Source of the DNA: Bacillus pseudomycoides DSM 12442
GTDB taxonomy: Bacteria > Bacillota > Bacilli > Bacillales > Bacillaceae_G
Assembly: GCF_000161455.1 (NCBI RefSeq)
Contig: NZ_CM000745.1
Coordinates: forward strand, 316,598 to 380,597
Length of the DNA: 64,000 nucleotides
Reading direction: 5' to 3'
A program made the translations under genes and the position numbers. Within the stretch, counting starts at the first letter, position 1. The number at the start of each line of letters is the position of its first letter. The notes under the pieces are model-generated. The model did no database searches. It saw only the letters and a program-made list of their open reading frames with translations, and was not told the origin of the DNA. Positions 25,776 through 34,753 of the stretch are shown here, piece by piece.

Positions 25776-28025
25776 TTACATACTTTCATGCATTGTACGG
25801 TTAATTACATCGATTTGTTGTTCACGAGTTAATTTAATGAAGTTAACTGCGTAACCAGATACACGAATTGTTAATTGTGGATATTTTTCAGGATGTTCCA
25901 TTGCATCCATTAATGTTTCACGGTTAAATACGTTAATGTTTAAGTGATGTCCTTCTTTCACTGCATATCCATCAAGCATAGATACTAAGTTTTTAACTTG
26001 TACATCATCTTCTTTACCAAGTGCTTTTGGAATAATTGAGAATGTATTAGAAATACCATCTTGCGCATCTTCATAAGGTAATTTTGCAACAGATAATAGT
26101 GACGCTAGTGCACCTTTTGTATCACGTCCATGCATAGGGTTTGCACCTGGTGCAAATGGCTCACCAGTACGACGACCGTCTGGAGTGTTACCAGTTTTCT
26201 TACCATATACAACGTTAGATGTAATAGTTAAGATTGACATTGTATGAACAGAGTTACGGTATGTTTTATGTTTACGAAGCTTGTTCATAAATGTTTTCAC
26301 AAGGTTTACTGCAATTTCATCTACACGGTCATCGTTGTTACCGTATTTAGGGAAATCACCTTCAATTTCAAAGTCAACTGCAATGCCATTTTCATCACGA
26401 ATTGGTTTTACTTTCGCATATTTAATTGCACTTAAAGAATCAGCTACTACAGATAAGCCAGCGATACCCGTTGCCATTGTACGAAGAACATTTGTATCAT
26501 GAAGTGCCATTTCAATACGTTCATAGCTATATTTATCGTGCATATAATGGATAACATTTAATGTGTTTAAATATAAACCAGCTAACCATTCCATTGTCAT
26601 ATCGAATTTGCGCATAACTTCTTCGTAATTTAATACTTCAGAAGTGATAGGTGCAAATTCAGGTCCAATTTGTTCTTTTGATTTTTCATCTTTACCGCCA
26701 TTAATTGCATATAATAGTGTCTTAGCTAAGTTTGCACGAGCTCCGAAGAACTGCATTTGCTTACCTATTCTCATTGCAGACACACAACAAGCAATACCGT
26801 AATCATCGCCATACTCTGGGCGCATAATGTCATCATTTTCATATTGAATTGCAGATGTTTTAATAGACATTTTCGCACAGTAGTTTTTAAAGTTCTGTGG
26901 TAATTGTTTAGACCAAAGAACTGTTAAGTTTGGCTCTGGAGCTGGTCCTAAGTTATCTAATGTGTGCAAGAAACGGAATGAGTTTTTCGTTACTAATGGA
27001 CGACCATCAAGTGCAATACCACCGATAGATTCTGTTACCCAAGTTGGGTCACCAGAGAATAATTCATTATAATCAGGTGTTCTCGCAAATTTCACAAGAC
27101 GTAATTTCATAATGAAATGATCGACAATTTCTTGTGCCGCTTCTTCAGTTAATGTACCATTTTCAATATCTCTTTCGATGAAGATATCTAAGAATGTAGA
27201 AGTACGTCCAAGGCTCATTGCTGCCCCGTTTTGTTCTTTAATCGCTGCAAGGTAAGCGAAGTATAACCATTGGAATGCTTCTTGTGCATTTGTTGCTGGT
27301 TTAGAAATATCAAAACCATGAGAAGCAGCCATTTGTTTTAACTCTTGAAGTGCACGCATTTGCTCGGATAACTCTTCACGTAAACGCATTGTATCTTCGC
27401 TCATTACACCGCCGGTTAAATTTAAGTCTTCTTTTTTCGCTTCGATTAAACGATCAACACCGTATAATGCCACGCGGCGATAGTCACCAATAATACGTCC
27501 TCGACCATATGCATCTGGAAGACCTGTAATAACACCTGATTTACGAGCTAATCTCATTTCTGGAGTATAAGCATCAAATACACCTTGGTTATGCGTTTTG
27601 CGCCAATCTCTGAAAATACGACTAAGTTCTTTATCCATTTCGTATCCATAAGCTTCACAAGCTTGTTCTGCCATACGAATACCACCATAAGGTTGTAATG
27701 AACGCTTAAATGGCTTGTCAGTTTGGAAACCAACTACTTTTTCAATATCTTTATTTAAATATCCAGGACCGTGAGATGTAATAGAAGAAACAATGCTTGT
27801 ATCCATATCAAGAACGCCACCATTTTCACGTTCTTGTGTTGTTAACTCCATTACTTGATCCCAAAGTTGTTTCGTTGCTTCTGTTGCTCCCGCTAAGAAG
27901 GCTTCGTCACCTTCATAAATGTTTACATTATTTAAAATGAAGTCGCGGACATCAATCTCTGCTTTCCACTTTTCACCTTTAAAGTTTGTCCATGCATTTT
28001 TTACATTTTCTAATACTTGAGTCAT
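25776..28025 (-). CDS. pflB: Formate C-acetyltransferase (pyruvate formate-lyase)
   Basis: 749 residues. Converts pyruvate and CoA to acetyl-CoA and formate in fermentation. Seen: the adjacent catalytic cysteines in GIACCVSAMRIG and the C-terminal glycyl-radical site RVSGYAVNF (Gly about 724). The start MTQVLENVKNAW was chosen because GGAGGAGATTAGG lies directly before the ATG at 28025. First gene of a pflBA operon; a candidate Rex operator lies about 115 bp upstream. Confidence 0.97.
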   Translation of the reverse strand: MTQVLENVKNAWTNFKGEKWKAEIDVRDFILNNVNIYEGDEAFLAGATEATKQLWDQVMELTTQERENGGVLDMDTSIVSSITSHGPGYLNKDIEKVVGFQTDKPFKRSLQPYGGIRMAEQACEAYGYEMDKELSRIFRDWRKTHNQGVFDAYTPEMRLARKSGVITGLPDAYGRGRIIGDYRRVALYGVDRLIEAKKEDLNLTGGVMSEDTMRLREELSEQMRALQELKQMAASHGFDISKPATNAQEAFQWLYFAYLAAIKEQNGAAMSLGRTSTFLDIFIERDIENGTLTEEAAQEIVDHFIMKLRLVKFARTPDYNELFSGDPTWVTESIGGIALDGRPLVTKNSFRFLHTLDNLGPAPEPNLTVLWSKQLPQNFKNYCAKMSIKTSAIQYENDDIMRPEYGDDYGIACCVSAMRIGKQMQFFGARANLAKTLLYAINGGKDEKSKEQIGPEFAPITSEVLNYEEVMRKFDMTMEWLAGLYLNTLNVIHYMHDKYSYERIEMALHDTNVLRTMATGIAGLSVVADSLSAIKYAKVKPIRDENGIAVDFEIEGDFPKYGNNDDRVDEIAVNLVKTFMNKLRKHKTYRNSVHTMSILTITSNVVYGKKTGNTPDGRRTGEPFAPGANPMHGRDTKGALASLLSVAKLPYEDAQDGISNTFSIIPKALGKEDDVQVKNLVSMLDGYAVKEGHHLNINVFNRETLMDAMEHPEKYPQLTIRVSGYAVNFIKLTREQQIDVINRTMHESM

Positions 28026-28137
28026 CCTAATCTCCTCCATTTTTTGATTAGTACAGGACTAAGATTTTTTATATAACAGCTTACACATTTAGAATACTAC
28101 TTTTTTTGAAAAAGTGAATGAGATAGTTGTGACACGT

Positions 28138-28155
28138 TTGTGAAATATTGAACAA
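28138..28155. promoter_or_regulatory. Candidate Rex (NADH-sensing repressor) operator upstream of pflB
   Basis: TTGTGAA-ATAT-TGAACAA compared with the Rex consensus TTGTGAA-N4-TTCACAA: the first half is perfect and the second has two mismatches. Rex represses fermentation genes in Gram-positive bacteria when NAD+ is high, which fits pflBA. Confidence 0.5.
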
Positions 28156-28301
28156 ACCACTATACACATAGTGTTAACTTCATTTAAAACTCTTTTAAAT
28201 TAACTCTTTCCTTAATTGTATTTTTTTGGTATTCTTATGAACGAATCCTATTCTGTAGTATAAAGGGTCATACCCATTTTAAACTGTAATACCCTTACCT
28301 C

Positions 28302-28366
28302 CTATTCTGTTATAGTTTCTTTAGAACAGAATAGAAAGAAGTGTACCTGTTTGGTACACTTCTTTT
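28302..28366 (+). terminator. Two adjacent hairpins, the second terminator-like on the plus strand
   Basis: CTATTCTGTT / AACAGAATAG (28302-28334), then AGAAGTGTACC / GGTACACTTCT (28337-28363) followed by TTTC. No plus-strand gene ends here, as both flanking genes are on the minus strand. A short RNA from 28.16-28.37 kb is possible. The rest of the spacer (28156-28301, 28367-28435) shows no gene. Confidence 0.5.
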
Positions 28367-28435
28367 CATGATTAATTGGAAATATATTTTACATATTTCG
28401 AATTTGCACTAATCCATTCGTTCGTCCCCACACAA

Positions 28436-28594
28436 TATAAAGTGAAACTTTAATCAGTGAGGGTTTTCTCCATCCTCCACTGATTATTAGCCCTCACCAA
28501 TCGGGCTTTTACGGACAGTTCATCTCCCACCTAACTTCTTTGCTTTCGCTGAATTTTGAGGTGGGAGTGTTACTGTCCGTTAATGCGGGATAAA
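28436..28594 (+). repeat. bcr1-like repeat, full length
   Basis: About 158 bp, starting TATAAAGTGAAACTTTAATC, with CCCTCACCAATCGGGCTTTT in the middle and ending TAATGCGGGATAAA. The imperfectly complementary halves (ACCTAACTTC..., CTCCCACC / GGTGGGAG) could fold into a long hairpin, as described for bcr1. It lies at the broken end of an amidase relic. Confidence 0.8.
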
Positions 28595-28747
28595 TCATTT
28601 TCTTCTCCATATATTTTGAGCAGCTGTTGCATTTGGATTTCCGGTATCATGAGCAACAACAAATGTAACTTGATCCATTTGTAATCCAGAACGTCTTTTA
28701 CTTGGGACGGGCAAATACTGCGGGGGAATTGCATACTTAATTTCTAA
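28595..28747 (-). pseudogene. N-terminal relic of an N-acetylmuramoyl-L-alanine amidase
   Basis: About 50 codons reading IKYAIPPQYLPVPSKRR, then MDQVTFVVAHDTGNPNATAAQN, the start of an amidase_2 domain (zinc-ligand His in VAHDTGN). It runs into a stop next to the bcr1 copy. The presumed start codon is now TTA, behind an intact GGAGG, suggesting an ancestral TTG start. The rest of the enzyme is missing. Confidence 0.7.
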
Positions 28748-28816
28748 TACCTCCTCTTTTGGTTTTTGCTACATATAAGCTTGAACATAGAGAAATGGCA
28801 GAACTTATTTAAAATA

Positions 28817-28852
28817 AAAATAGCTGTTGGGACACTCCCAACAGCTATTTTT
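28817..28852 (-). terminator. Terminator after the DsbA-like gene
   Basis: Hairpin AAAATAGCTGTTGGG / CCCAACAGCTATTTT with a T run on both strands. Confidence 0.88.
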
Positions 28853-28853
28853 A

Positions 28854-29504
28854 TCACTCACAGCCATCTATGTTACATGTCATTCCTTCTGACAAAGTTG
28901 TAGTTTCTTTTTTCAATTCTTGTTCAATCACTGCTTCTAACGTTTTTTTATCTCGGACACCTTGGACAACGCTATTACCAATAATAAATGTTGGTACAGC
29001 TTGTACGCCCTGTTCATAATATGCATGATGTACTGCTTTTTCATGAGCTGCTTTATATGTGTGATTTTCTAAAGCAGCTCGAAATGCTTCTTGATTCAAT
29101 CCGACTTCTCCAGCAATTTCTACTAGCACTTCAATTTCGCCGATATTTCGTTCTTCTTGGAAAAATGCTGTGAATACACGGTGCTGATACTCATTTCCTT
29201 TTCCATGTTCTTTCGCAAATTGATATCCTTCAAAAGCTGTATGTGTATATGGATGCGGTGAAAGTCGGGGCAGTTTCATATCAACACCCATTTGCTCTGC
29301 CCATGGCATAATTGTGCTTTGAAACATCCCTAATTTATCTGGCTCATTCCATGGATCAATTCGCTCCGCTGGATATGGTCGTAATTCAAACGGCATCCAT
29401 TCTACTTCTACATCTTTTCCTTGAATTGCTTCTTGCAGTGGCTTTTCACCTAAAAAACAAAATGGACAAACGTAATCCGAATAGACTTTTATTTTTAACG
29501 TCAT
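28854..29504 (-). CDS. DsbA family oxidoreductase (FrnE-like)
   Basis: 216 residues starting MTLKIKVYSDYVCPFC, with the CPFC active site at residues 13-16 and a thioredoxin fold carrying an inserted helical domain. The cis-Pro is in QAVPTFIIG. It lacks a signal peptide, so it is a cytosolic FrnE/DsbA-like thiol oxidoreductase. The ATG at 29504 follows AAAGGGGAAA; the longer frame has no ribosome site. The C-terminus carries a further cysteine pair (CNIDGCE). Family sure, substrate unknown. Confidence 0.9.
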   Translation of the reverse strand: MTLKIKVYSDYVCPFCFLGEKPLQEAIQGKDVEVEWMPFELRPYPAERIDPWNEPDKLGMFQSTIMPWAEQMGVDMKLPRLSPHPYTHTAFEGYQFAKEHGKGNEYQHRVFTAFFQEERNIGEIEVLVEIAGEVGLNQEAFRAALENHTYKAAHEKAVHHAYYEQGVQAVPTFIIGNSVVQGVRDKKTLEAVIEQELKKETTTLSEGMTCNIDGCE

Positions 29505-29612
29505 GATTAATTTCCCCTTTACGATCGAGTTGAAACAATTATAGTTACAACGAAGTTTAATTGTCAACTCTTATACTTTTCCAATAAAAGAGGCATCCTA
29601 CTACGATGTCTT

Positions 29613-29771
29613 CTAATTTTTAAAGGTTATAATTGTTGTTACCGCATAGTATACCGCTTTTTCAAAATCCGCATGTTCAGATACCGATATCGAAACAAGT
29701 GACCCACCACTTGCTGAAAAATATTGAACTGCTTCTAGTGGAATGCCGTCTTCTTTTACATCAATTCTCAA
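29613..29771 (-). pseudogene. Unidentified 52-codon frame, possible gene remnant
   Basis: Frame from a TTG reading RIDVKEDGIPLEAVQYFSAS, then a Ser/Val stretch and FEKAVYYAVTTII. The composition is protein-like, but there is no ribosome site, and it lies behind the terminator of the serine hydrolase gene. It may be the tail of a lost gene. No family recognised. Confidence 0.35.
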
Positions 29772-29779
29772 CTTACATG

Positions 29780-29807
29780 AAAAAAAGACTACCTCAAAAG
29801 ATAGTCT
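29780..29807 (-). terminator. Terminator of the serine hydrolase gene
   Basis: Stem AGACTATCT / AGGTAGTCT (one G-T pair) followed on the minus strand by seven T. Confidence 0.85.
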
Positions 29808-29808
29808 C

Positions 29809-31020
29809 TTACACTTCAATATGCTGCAACATCGTATAAATATCATTATTAACCGTACCAAATGATTTAATGTTATTTTGAATATTAGATAATAAAATAA
29901 CATACGCATTACCACTTCTACTAAATCCATTTAAACAATTCCATCCCGGCATTACACCGTGATTAGAGTAACTTCCCGGATTTACATACCATCCAAATCC
30001 ATAATCTTTTTTAAATGCTGTAAACATTTGATTGTAGCTTTCTTTGGATATTAGCTTCCCAGAAAATAGCGCTTCGTTAAATAAGTATAAATCATTTGCA
30101 CTCGTATATATGTCGCCATTTCCATATAATTGTGACATGCTCGGGATAGCAGGTACTGTCATATTATTATTTACAATCTTGTAACCAGTAGAAGGATACT
30201 TTGTTTTCTCTAATTCAGTACCAAAACCCGAATTTTTCATGCCTACAACATCAAAAATATGTTGTTTAATATATTCTTCTAATGGTTGTCCACTAACTTT
30301 CTCAACAATGTAACCAAGTATTGAATAATTGGAATCCGAATACTTCCATTTTTCACCTGGATTAAATAAACGTTTTTGTTGTCCAATTCGCTTCAACAAT
30401 TCCTCATGAGAAATATCATCTGCTCCTGCCTCATATTCAGGAATTCCAGATGTATGTGTCAATAGATGAACTAATTTAACTTCGCTACCTCTTGGAAAAC
30501 TAGGAATATATTTCGCTATTGTATCCTCTGTTTGAAGTTTATTTTGATCTTTTAACTGCATAATCGCTGTCGCTACGAATGCCTTTGAAATTGAGCCAAT
30601 ATAAAATGTTGTTTCTGAATTATTTAGTATTTTTTTCGCCTGATTTGCCAGCCCGTACCCTTTATTCAAAAGTACTTTTCCATTTTTCACAACAACTGCT
30701 GTTCCACTAAAATTTTTGCTCTTTAAATACTCATCTAATTGGGCATTCTCGTTAATTTCTTGTGGTGGTCCTTGGACAGGTTGTTCCACTTCCTTATTAG
30801 CTTGCTGTGGCACTTCCGGAGGTTGTTCTGCTTGTTTTTGTACCGTTTCTTTCTTTACTTCCTTAGTTGCTTTTAACGCATTCTCTTTCTTATTATGTGG
30901 AGTAATTTTTGTAAACGCAAAATATACAAGCGAAAACAATACAATGAGAATGACCGTTCTTTTTATGTATGTAACCGGTCGACGAGCTTTCACACTGACA
31001 CTATCCTTTTCTTCATTCAT
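29809..31020 (-). CDS. Beta-lactamase-fold serine hydrolase (penicillin-binding protein 4*-like)
   Basis: 403 residues. An N-terminal basic stretch and a membrane anchor (TVILIVLFSLVYFAFT) precede a Lys/Glu/Gln-rich linker (about 55-100) and a class C-type domain with the SxxK motif in GSISKAF, the second motif region YSDSNYSILGY and a C-terminal NHGVMPGW in place of KTG. Likely extracytoplasmic D,D-peptidase or esterase activity on the cell wall; the exact reaction is unknown. The ATG at 31020 is preferred over the TTG at 31047, which has no ribosome site. Confidence 0.82.
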   Translation of the reverse strand: MNEEKDSVSVKARRPVTYIKRTVILIVLFSLVYFAFTKITPHNKKENALKATKEVKKETVQKQAEQPPEVPQQANKEVEQPVQGPPQEINENAQLDEYLKSKNFSGTAVVVKNGKVLLNKGYGLANQAKKILNNSETTFYIGSISKAFVATAIMQLKDQNKLQTEDTIAKYIPSFPRGSEVKLVHLLTHTSGIPEYEAGADDISHEELLKRIGQQKRLFNPGEKWKYSDSNYSILGYIVEKVSGQPLEEYIKQHIFDVVGMKNSGFGTELEKTKYPSTGYKIVNNNMTVPAIPSMSQLYGNGDIYTSANDLYLFNEALFSGKLISKESYNQMFTAFKKDYGFGWYVNPGSYSNHGVMPGWNCLNGFSRSGNAYVILLSNIQNNIKSFGTVNNDIYTMLQHIEV

Positions 31021-31214
31021 GGTTCTTTTTTTCCCCTTATTTACCAATAATTTAATCCATTCATAAAAAAGATACCCTCTAATTTCTCCTAACTAATGGA
31101 AGTTTTGTTTTATACCATCCCTACTTTATCATGTGACGAACGTATTACCAACAAATATGCACAAAAAAAGAAAAAGAAAATTCCAAAAAGTAAGATTCCC
31201 GATAATATTTCTAT

Positions 31215-31275
31215 AAAAAAAGAGGATGCCCTCAAAAAGATCAACTTTATCGACCTTTTTGAACATCCTCTTTTA
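31215..31275 (-). terminator. Terminator of the PTS gene
   Basis: Nested inverted repeat: outer AAAAGAGGATG / CATCCTCTTTT, inner AAAAAG / CTTTTT. T run on both strands. Confidence 0.85.
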
Positions 31276-31282
31276 CAATTAT

Positions 31283-32782
31283 TTATACATGTTTTTTCAT
31301 ATCATCAGCTACAGATTCAACGTTTGTACCTACGATAACCTGCACGCTTGTATTACTTAATTTCATAACACCTTTTGCACCTGCACGTTTTAATGCTGGC
31401 TCATTTACTAAGTTTGCATCTTTGACTTGTAGGCGTAAACGAGTCGCACAGTTATCAATAACGGTTAAGTTGTCTTTTCCGCCTAATGCTGCTACGTAAG
31501 TTTCACCGATAGATCCTGCAACTGGTACTTCATCTTCATCTTCTTCTACTAACTCCTCATCATCTTCACGACCTGGAGTTTTTAAGTTAAATTTCTTAAT
31601 TAAGAAATAGAATACCGCAAAGTAAATTGCTGCATAAATCAAACCAATTCCCGCTAATAATAACGGTTTTGTTGCAATACCTAAGTTTAAGAAATAATCA
31701 ATCGCACCGGCACTAAATGAGAAACCATCGTGAATACCAAGTTTTGTTGTTACAAATAACGAAATACCTGTTAATACAGCATGAATACCATATAATACTG
31801 GAGATAAGAACATGAATGAGAATTCAATTGGTTCTGTAATACCAGTTAAGAATGATGTTAAAGCAAGACCAGCTAACATTCCTGTAACCATTTTACGTTT
31901 TTCTGGTTTAGCAGCTGCAATCATTGCGAAACATGCTGCTGGTAAACCGAACATCATAATTGGGAAGAACCCAGTCATAAACATACCTGCTGATGGATCT
32001 TGCGCAAAGAAGCGTGCGATATCACCATGAACAATATCGCCTGCTGCATTTGTAAAATCACCAAGTACAAACCAGAAATATGTGTTCATTACATGGTGTA
32101 AACCAATTGGAATTAATAGACGATTTAATAAACCGAATAGACCAGCTCCGATTGCATCTAAGTTTACAATACCGTGTGCTACTGCATCAATACCGCTTTG
32201 AATTGTTGGCCAAATTTGACCGAATACTAATCCTAAAAGAAGCATGACAACAGAAGTAATAATTGGCACGAATCGTTTTCCTGCAAAGAATCCTAACCAT
32301 TCTGGTAATTTAATCTTATGGAATTTGTTATATAATAAGCCAGCGACAACCCCTGCAATAATACCACCAAGTATAGCCATATTTATCTTCGGTGTTAAAG
32401 CCGATGCTTTTGAAACTTTTGTCATTGTATCTGCTAACTTACTTGGATCAACTGAACCGAGTAAGTCTTGAACACTTTTTAATTTATCATTTAATTCTGC
32501 TGTTGAATAACTAACACTTAAAGTATTAGTTGTATTCTTCATAACTAGATAACCAATCGCACCTGCAAGACCTGCGGCACCACTACCATCAACAGATAAA
32601 CCGATTGCAACACCAATTGCAAAAATAAGTGCTAAGTTATCAAAAATTGCTGCACCGGCCTGTGCCATAACAGGAATATCAAATACGTCTGGTTGACCTA
32701 AACGAAGCAATAATCCTGCTGCTGGTAACACTGCGATTGGAAGCATTAACGCTTTACCAATACGTTGTAGAAACTGCAACAT
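31283..32782 (-). CDS. nagP: PTS transporter EIICB, N-acetylglucosamine-type
   Basis: 499 residues. The EIIC membrane domain (about 1-390), with MLPIAVLPAAGLLLRLG and GITEPIEFSFMFL, is followed by an EIIB domain with phospho-acceptor Cys445 in DNCATRLR. An acidic linker (DDEELVEEDEDE) joins them. No EIIA domain is attached, as for B. subtilis NagP, so a soluble EIIA must donate phosphate. The start follows AGGGGGGAATTACA. The nagP symbol rests on family resemblance; a glucose-type substrate is less likely. A cre site upstream indicates CcpA repression. Confidence 0.85.
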   Translation of the reverse strand: MLQFLQRIGKALMLPIAVLPAAGLLLRLGQPDVFDIPVMAQAGAAIFDNLALIFAIGVAIGLSVDGSGAAGLAGAIGYLVMKNTTNTLSVSYSTAELNDKLKSVQDLLGSVDPSKLADTMTKVSKASALTPKINMAILGGIIAGVVAGLLYNKFHKIKLPEWLGFFAGKRFVPIITSVVMLLLGLVFGQIWPTIQSGIDAVAHGIVNLDAIGAGLFGLLNRLLIPIGLHHVMNTYFWFVLGDFTNAAGDIVHGDIARFFAQDPSAGMFMTGFFPIMMFGLPAACFAMIAAAKPEKRKMVTGMLAGLALTSFLTGITEPIEFSFMFLSPVLYGIHAVLTGISLFVTTKLGIHDGFSFSAGAIDYFLNLGIATKPLLLAGIGLIYAAIYFAVFYFLIKKFNLKTPGREDDEELVEEDEDEVPVAGSIGETYVAALGGKDNLTVIDNCATRLRLQVKDANLVNEPALKRAGAKGVMKLSNTSVQVIVGTNVESVADDMKKHV

Positions 32783-32834
32783 TGTAATTCCCCCTATTCA
32801 ATTTATGAAATCGTTATCATTATAATTGCACCTT

Positions 32835-32848
32835 AGAAAACGCTTTCT
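32835..32848. promoter_or_regulatory. nagP: cre site (CcpA) upstream of the PTS gene
   Basis: AGAAAACGCTTTCT matches TGWAANCGNTNWCA except the first and last bases, and is itself perfectly palindromic apart from the centre. A TATAAT on the minus strand just downstream makes it overlap the promoter. Confidence 0.65.
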
Positions 32849-33000
32849 ATTACATAATCATAATAACATATAGTTGTATAGATGTGTAGCTTTTATTTAT
32901 GAACTTTTTATGGATATATTCCCCATTTTCAAACTGTTATATAAAAGGGGGATTTTCCTTTTATTACCGACTAAAATGAAAGATAAGGCAACTATACAGC

Positions 33001-33150
33001 CATTTTGATTTTCCAACATATAAGCCACGGCTATGAAGAACAAAAGGTGACCTGCCCTCGTTTTCTCTCTTTGTTTTACTTGGCATGGGGCAGGAAGAAG
33101 ATCTGACCACTTCTATGCATGGCCAGATCCTCTCTCCCAACTAAAAAAGG
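33001..33150 (+). repeat. About 150-bp interspersed repeat, copy A
   Basis: Strongly similar to the reverse complement of 54183-54333. Shared blocks include CATTTTGATT, GAAGAACAAAAGGTGAC, TTTTCTCTCTTTGTTTT, CTTGGCATGGGG and GATCTGACC. No open frame. Intergenic between the PTS gene and glutaminase. The rest of this spacer shows no gene. Confidence 0.75.
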
Positions 33151-33281
33151 GTTTATATTGTTTTCAATTTTTATTCAAATAGAAGTTTCATTTTATCATT
33201 CCACTTTTTCATGTTATTATTTATTTCCAAGTTTATAGGGAACAGTAAACTTAGTGAAACAGGAACAGGAGCGTTGGTATT

Positions 33282-34211
33282 ATGCAGTGCATCGAGATAA
33301 ATAACTTGCAACAGCTGTTAGAACAAGTAAAGCCATATACAAAAAAAGGTAAACTTGCTACTTATATCCCCGAACTAGGAAATGCAAATCCAGACGATTT
33401 AGGGATCGCTATCTACCATAAAGAGACAGAATATATCCATGCTGGTAACTCACAAACACTCTTCACCCTTCAAAGCATTTCAAAAGTAATTACACTTGCT
33501 CTTGCTCTTCTAGATCGCGGTGAAGAATATGTATTCTCTAAAGTTGGAATGGAGCCCACTGGTGACCCATTCAATTCTATTATTAAGCTAGAAACAACTA
33601 GCCCTTCTAAACCTCTTAATCCAATGATTAACGCTGGTGCGCTAGCTATTACAAGTATGCTTACAGGAGATAGTAACGAAGAGAAGATGGAACGAATTCT
33701 CCGCTTCGTACGTGATATTACAGACAATCCTACAATTAACTACTCTTCAAAAGTAGCCATCTCTGAACTAGAAACTGCTTACTTAAATCGTTCTCTTTGC
33801 TACTATATGAAGCAAAATGGCATCATTGATGGCAATATCGAGGAATTAATGGATTTATACACACGTCAATGTGCTATTGAAGTAAACTGTATTGATTTAG
33901 CACGTATTGGTTTAATCTTCGCAATGGATGGCTACGATCCATATAAGAAAAAACAAATTATTCCAAGACATATCACAAAAATTTGCAAAACATTTATGGT
34001 AACATGTGGCATGTACAACGAATCTGGTGAATTTGCAATCCGCGTTGGTATTCCCGCAAAAAGTGGGGTAGCCGGTGGTATTTTTGGCTGCGTAAAAGGC
34101 GAAATGGGAATCGGTATTTTTGGACCAGCTCTAGATGCAAATGGAAATAGTATCGCTGGATTTAAAATATTAGAGTTACTCTCCGCTCAGGAAGGTTGGA
34201 GTATTTTTTAA
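33282..34211 (+). CDS. glsA: Glutaminase A
   Basis: 309 residues, the standard length. Hydrolyses glutamine to glutamate and ammonia in the cytosol. Seen: the Ser65-x-x-Lys68 catalytic pair in LQSISKV, NPMINAGAL, and the C-terminal AKSGVAGGIFG. The ATG follows CAGGAGCGTTGGTATT. Monocistronic, with its own terminator. Confidence 0.95.
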   Translation: MQCIEINNLQQLLEQVKPYTKKGKLATYIPELGNANPDDLGIAIYHKETEYIHAGNSQTLFTLQSISKVITLALALLDRGEEYVFSKVGMEPTGDPFNSIIKLETTSPSKPLNPMINAGALAITSMLTGDSNEEKMERILRFVRDITDNPTINYSSKVAISELETAYLNRSLCYYMKQNGIIDGNIEELMDLYTRQCAIEVNCIDLARIGLIFAMDGYDPYKKKQIIPRHITKICKTFMVTCGMYNESGEFAIRVGIPAKSGVAGGIFGCVKGEMGIGIFGPALDANGNSIAGFKILELLSAQEGWSIF

Positions 34212-34273
34212 AAAGGTTTCTTAATGACAGTTTTCCTCATTACCTATAATTCAATTTCAAATTCCAACAAATA

Positions 34274-34315
34274 AAAAAGTTATCCTGCCCCCACTTAAAT
34301 AGGATAACTTTTTTT
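34274..34315 (+). terminator. glsA: Terminator of glsA
   Basis: Stem AAAAAAGTTATCCT / AGGATAACTTTTTT, loop of 14 nt, T run. Confidence 0.88.
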
Positions 34316-34388
34316 ATTATGCATATTTGTTCCCCCCTCCCGAATAATATAGTACAACCTAACGCTATACGGTGGAGGTGTAAAAGAA

Positions 34389-34730
34389 ATGAAACTTATT
34401 TTTCAAATGGAGGAACAGCCTGTCCTAGAAAAAACCATCCTTCTTTTTATACTCAGTATTGTAGAAAGCCTAAAATTAAAAGTTGTTTCCCCCGATGAGG
34501 CTTATCGATACATATTCAATTTAGAAGTATTGGAATTATTAATGGATCGAAATATTGATGATCAAGTACTAGAGCTTATTCATTTTGGAATGGGGCTTGA
34601 AGACATTCATCATGTCCTTCCCGAAGAACTTGAACCAAGTATTGAGGAATTAAAATGGCGTTGCATTCAAGTTCTAGGTGAATATGGCATGTATGAAGAA
34701 TCACAGCAATTAATTGAGGACATCCGCTAA
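34389..34730 (+). CDS. Small acidic protein, possibly DUF3969
   Basis: 113 residues, acidic and mostly helical (LEKTILLFILSIVESLKLK, VLELLMDRNIDDQVLELI, SIEELKWRCIQVLGEYGMYEESQQLIEDI). No signal peptide or catalytic motif. It follows GGAGGTGTAAAAGAA. It resembles a small Firmicutes family of unknown function; the DUF number is from memory and uncertain. Confidence 0.7.
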   Translation: MKLIFQMEEQPVLEKTILLFILSIVESLKLKVVSPDEAYRYIFNLEVLELLMDRNIDDQVLELIHFGMGLEDIHHVLPEELEPSIEELKWRCIQVLGEYGMYEESQQLIEDIR

Positions 34731-34753
34731 AAAAGCACCTATATAGGTGCTTT
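34731..34753. terminator. Bidirectional terminator
   Basis: Palindrome AAAGCACCTA / TAGGTGCTTT between convergent genes. Confidence 0.82.

Noticed and set aside
28121..28145. FNR/Crp-type site upstream of pflB
   Set aside because: TGTGA half-sites are direct, not inverted; the Rex reading of the same bases fits better.
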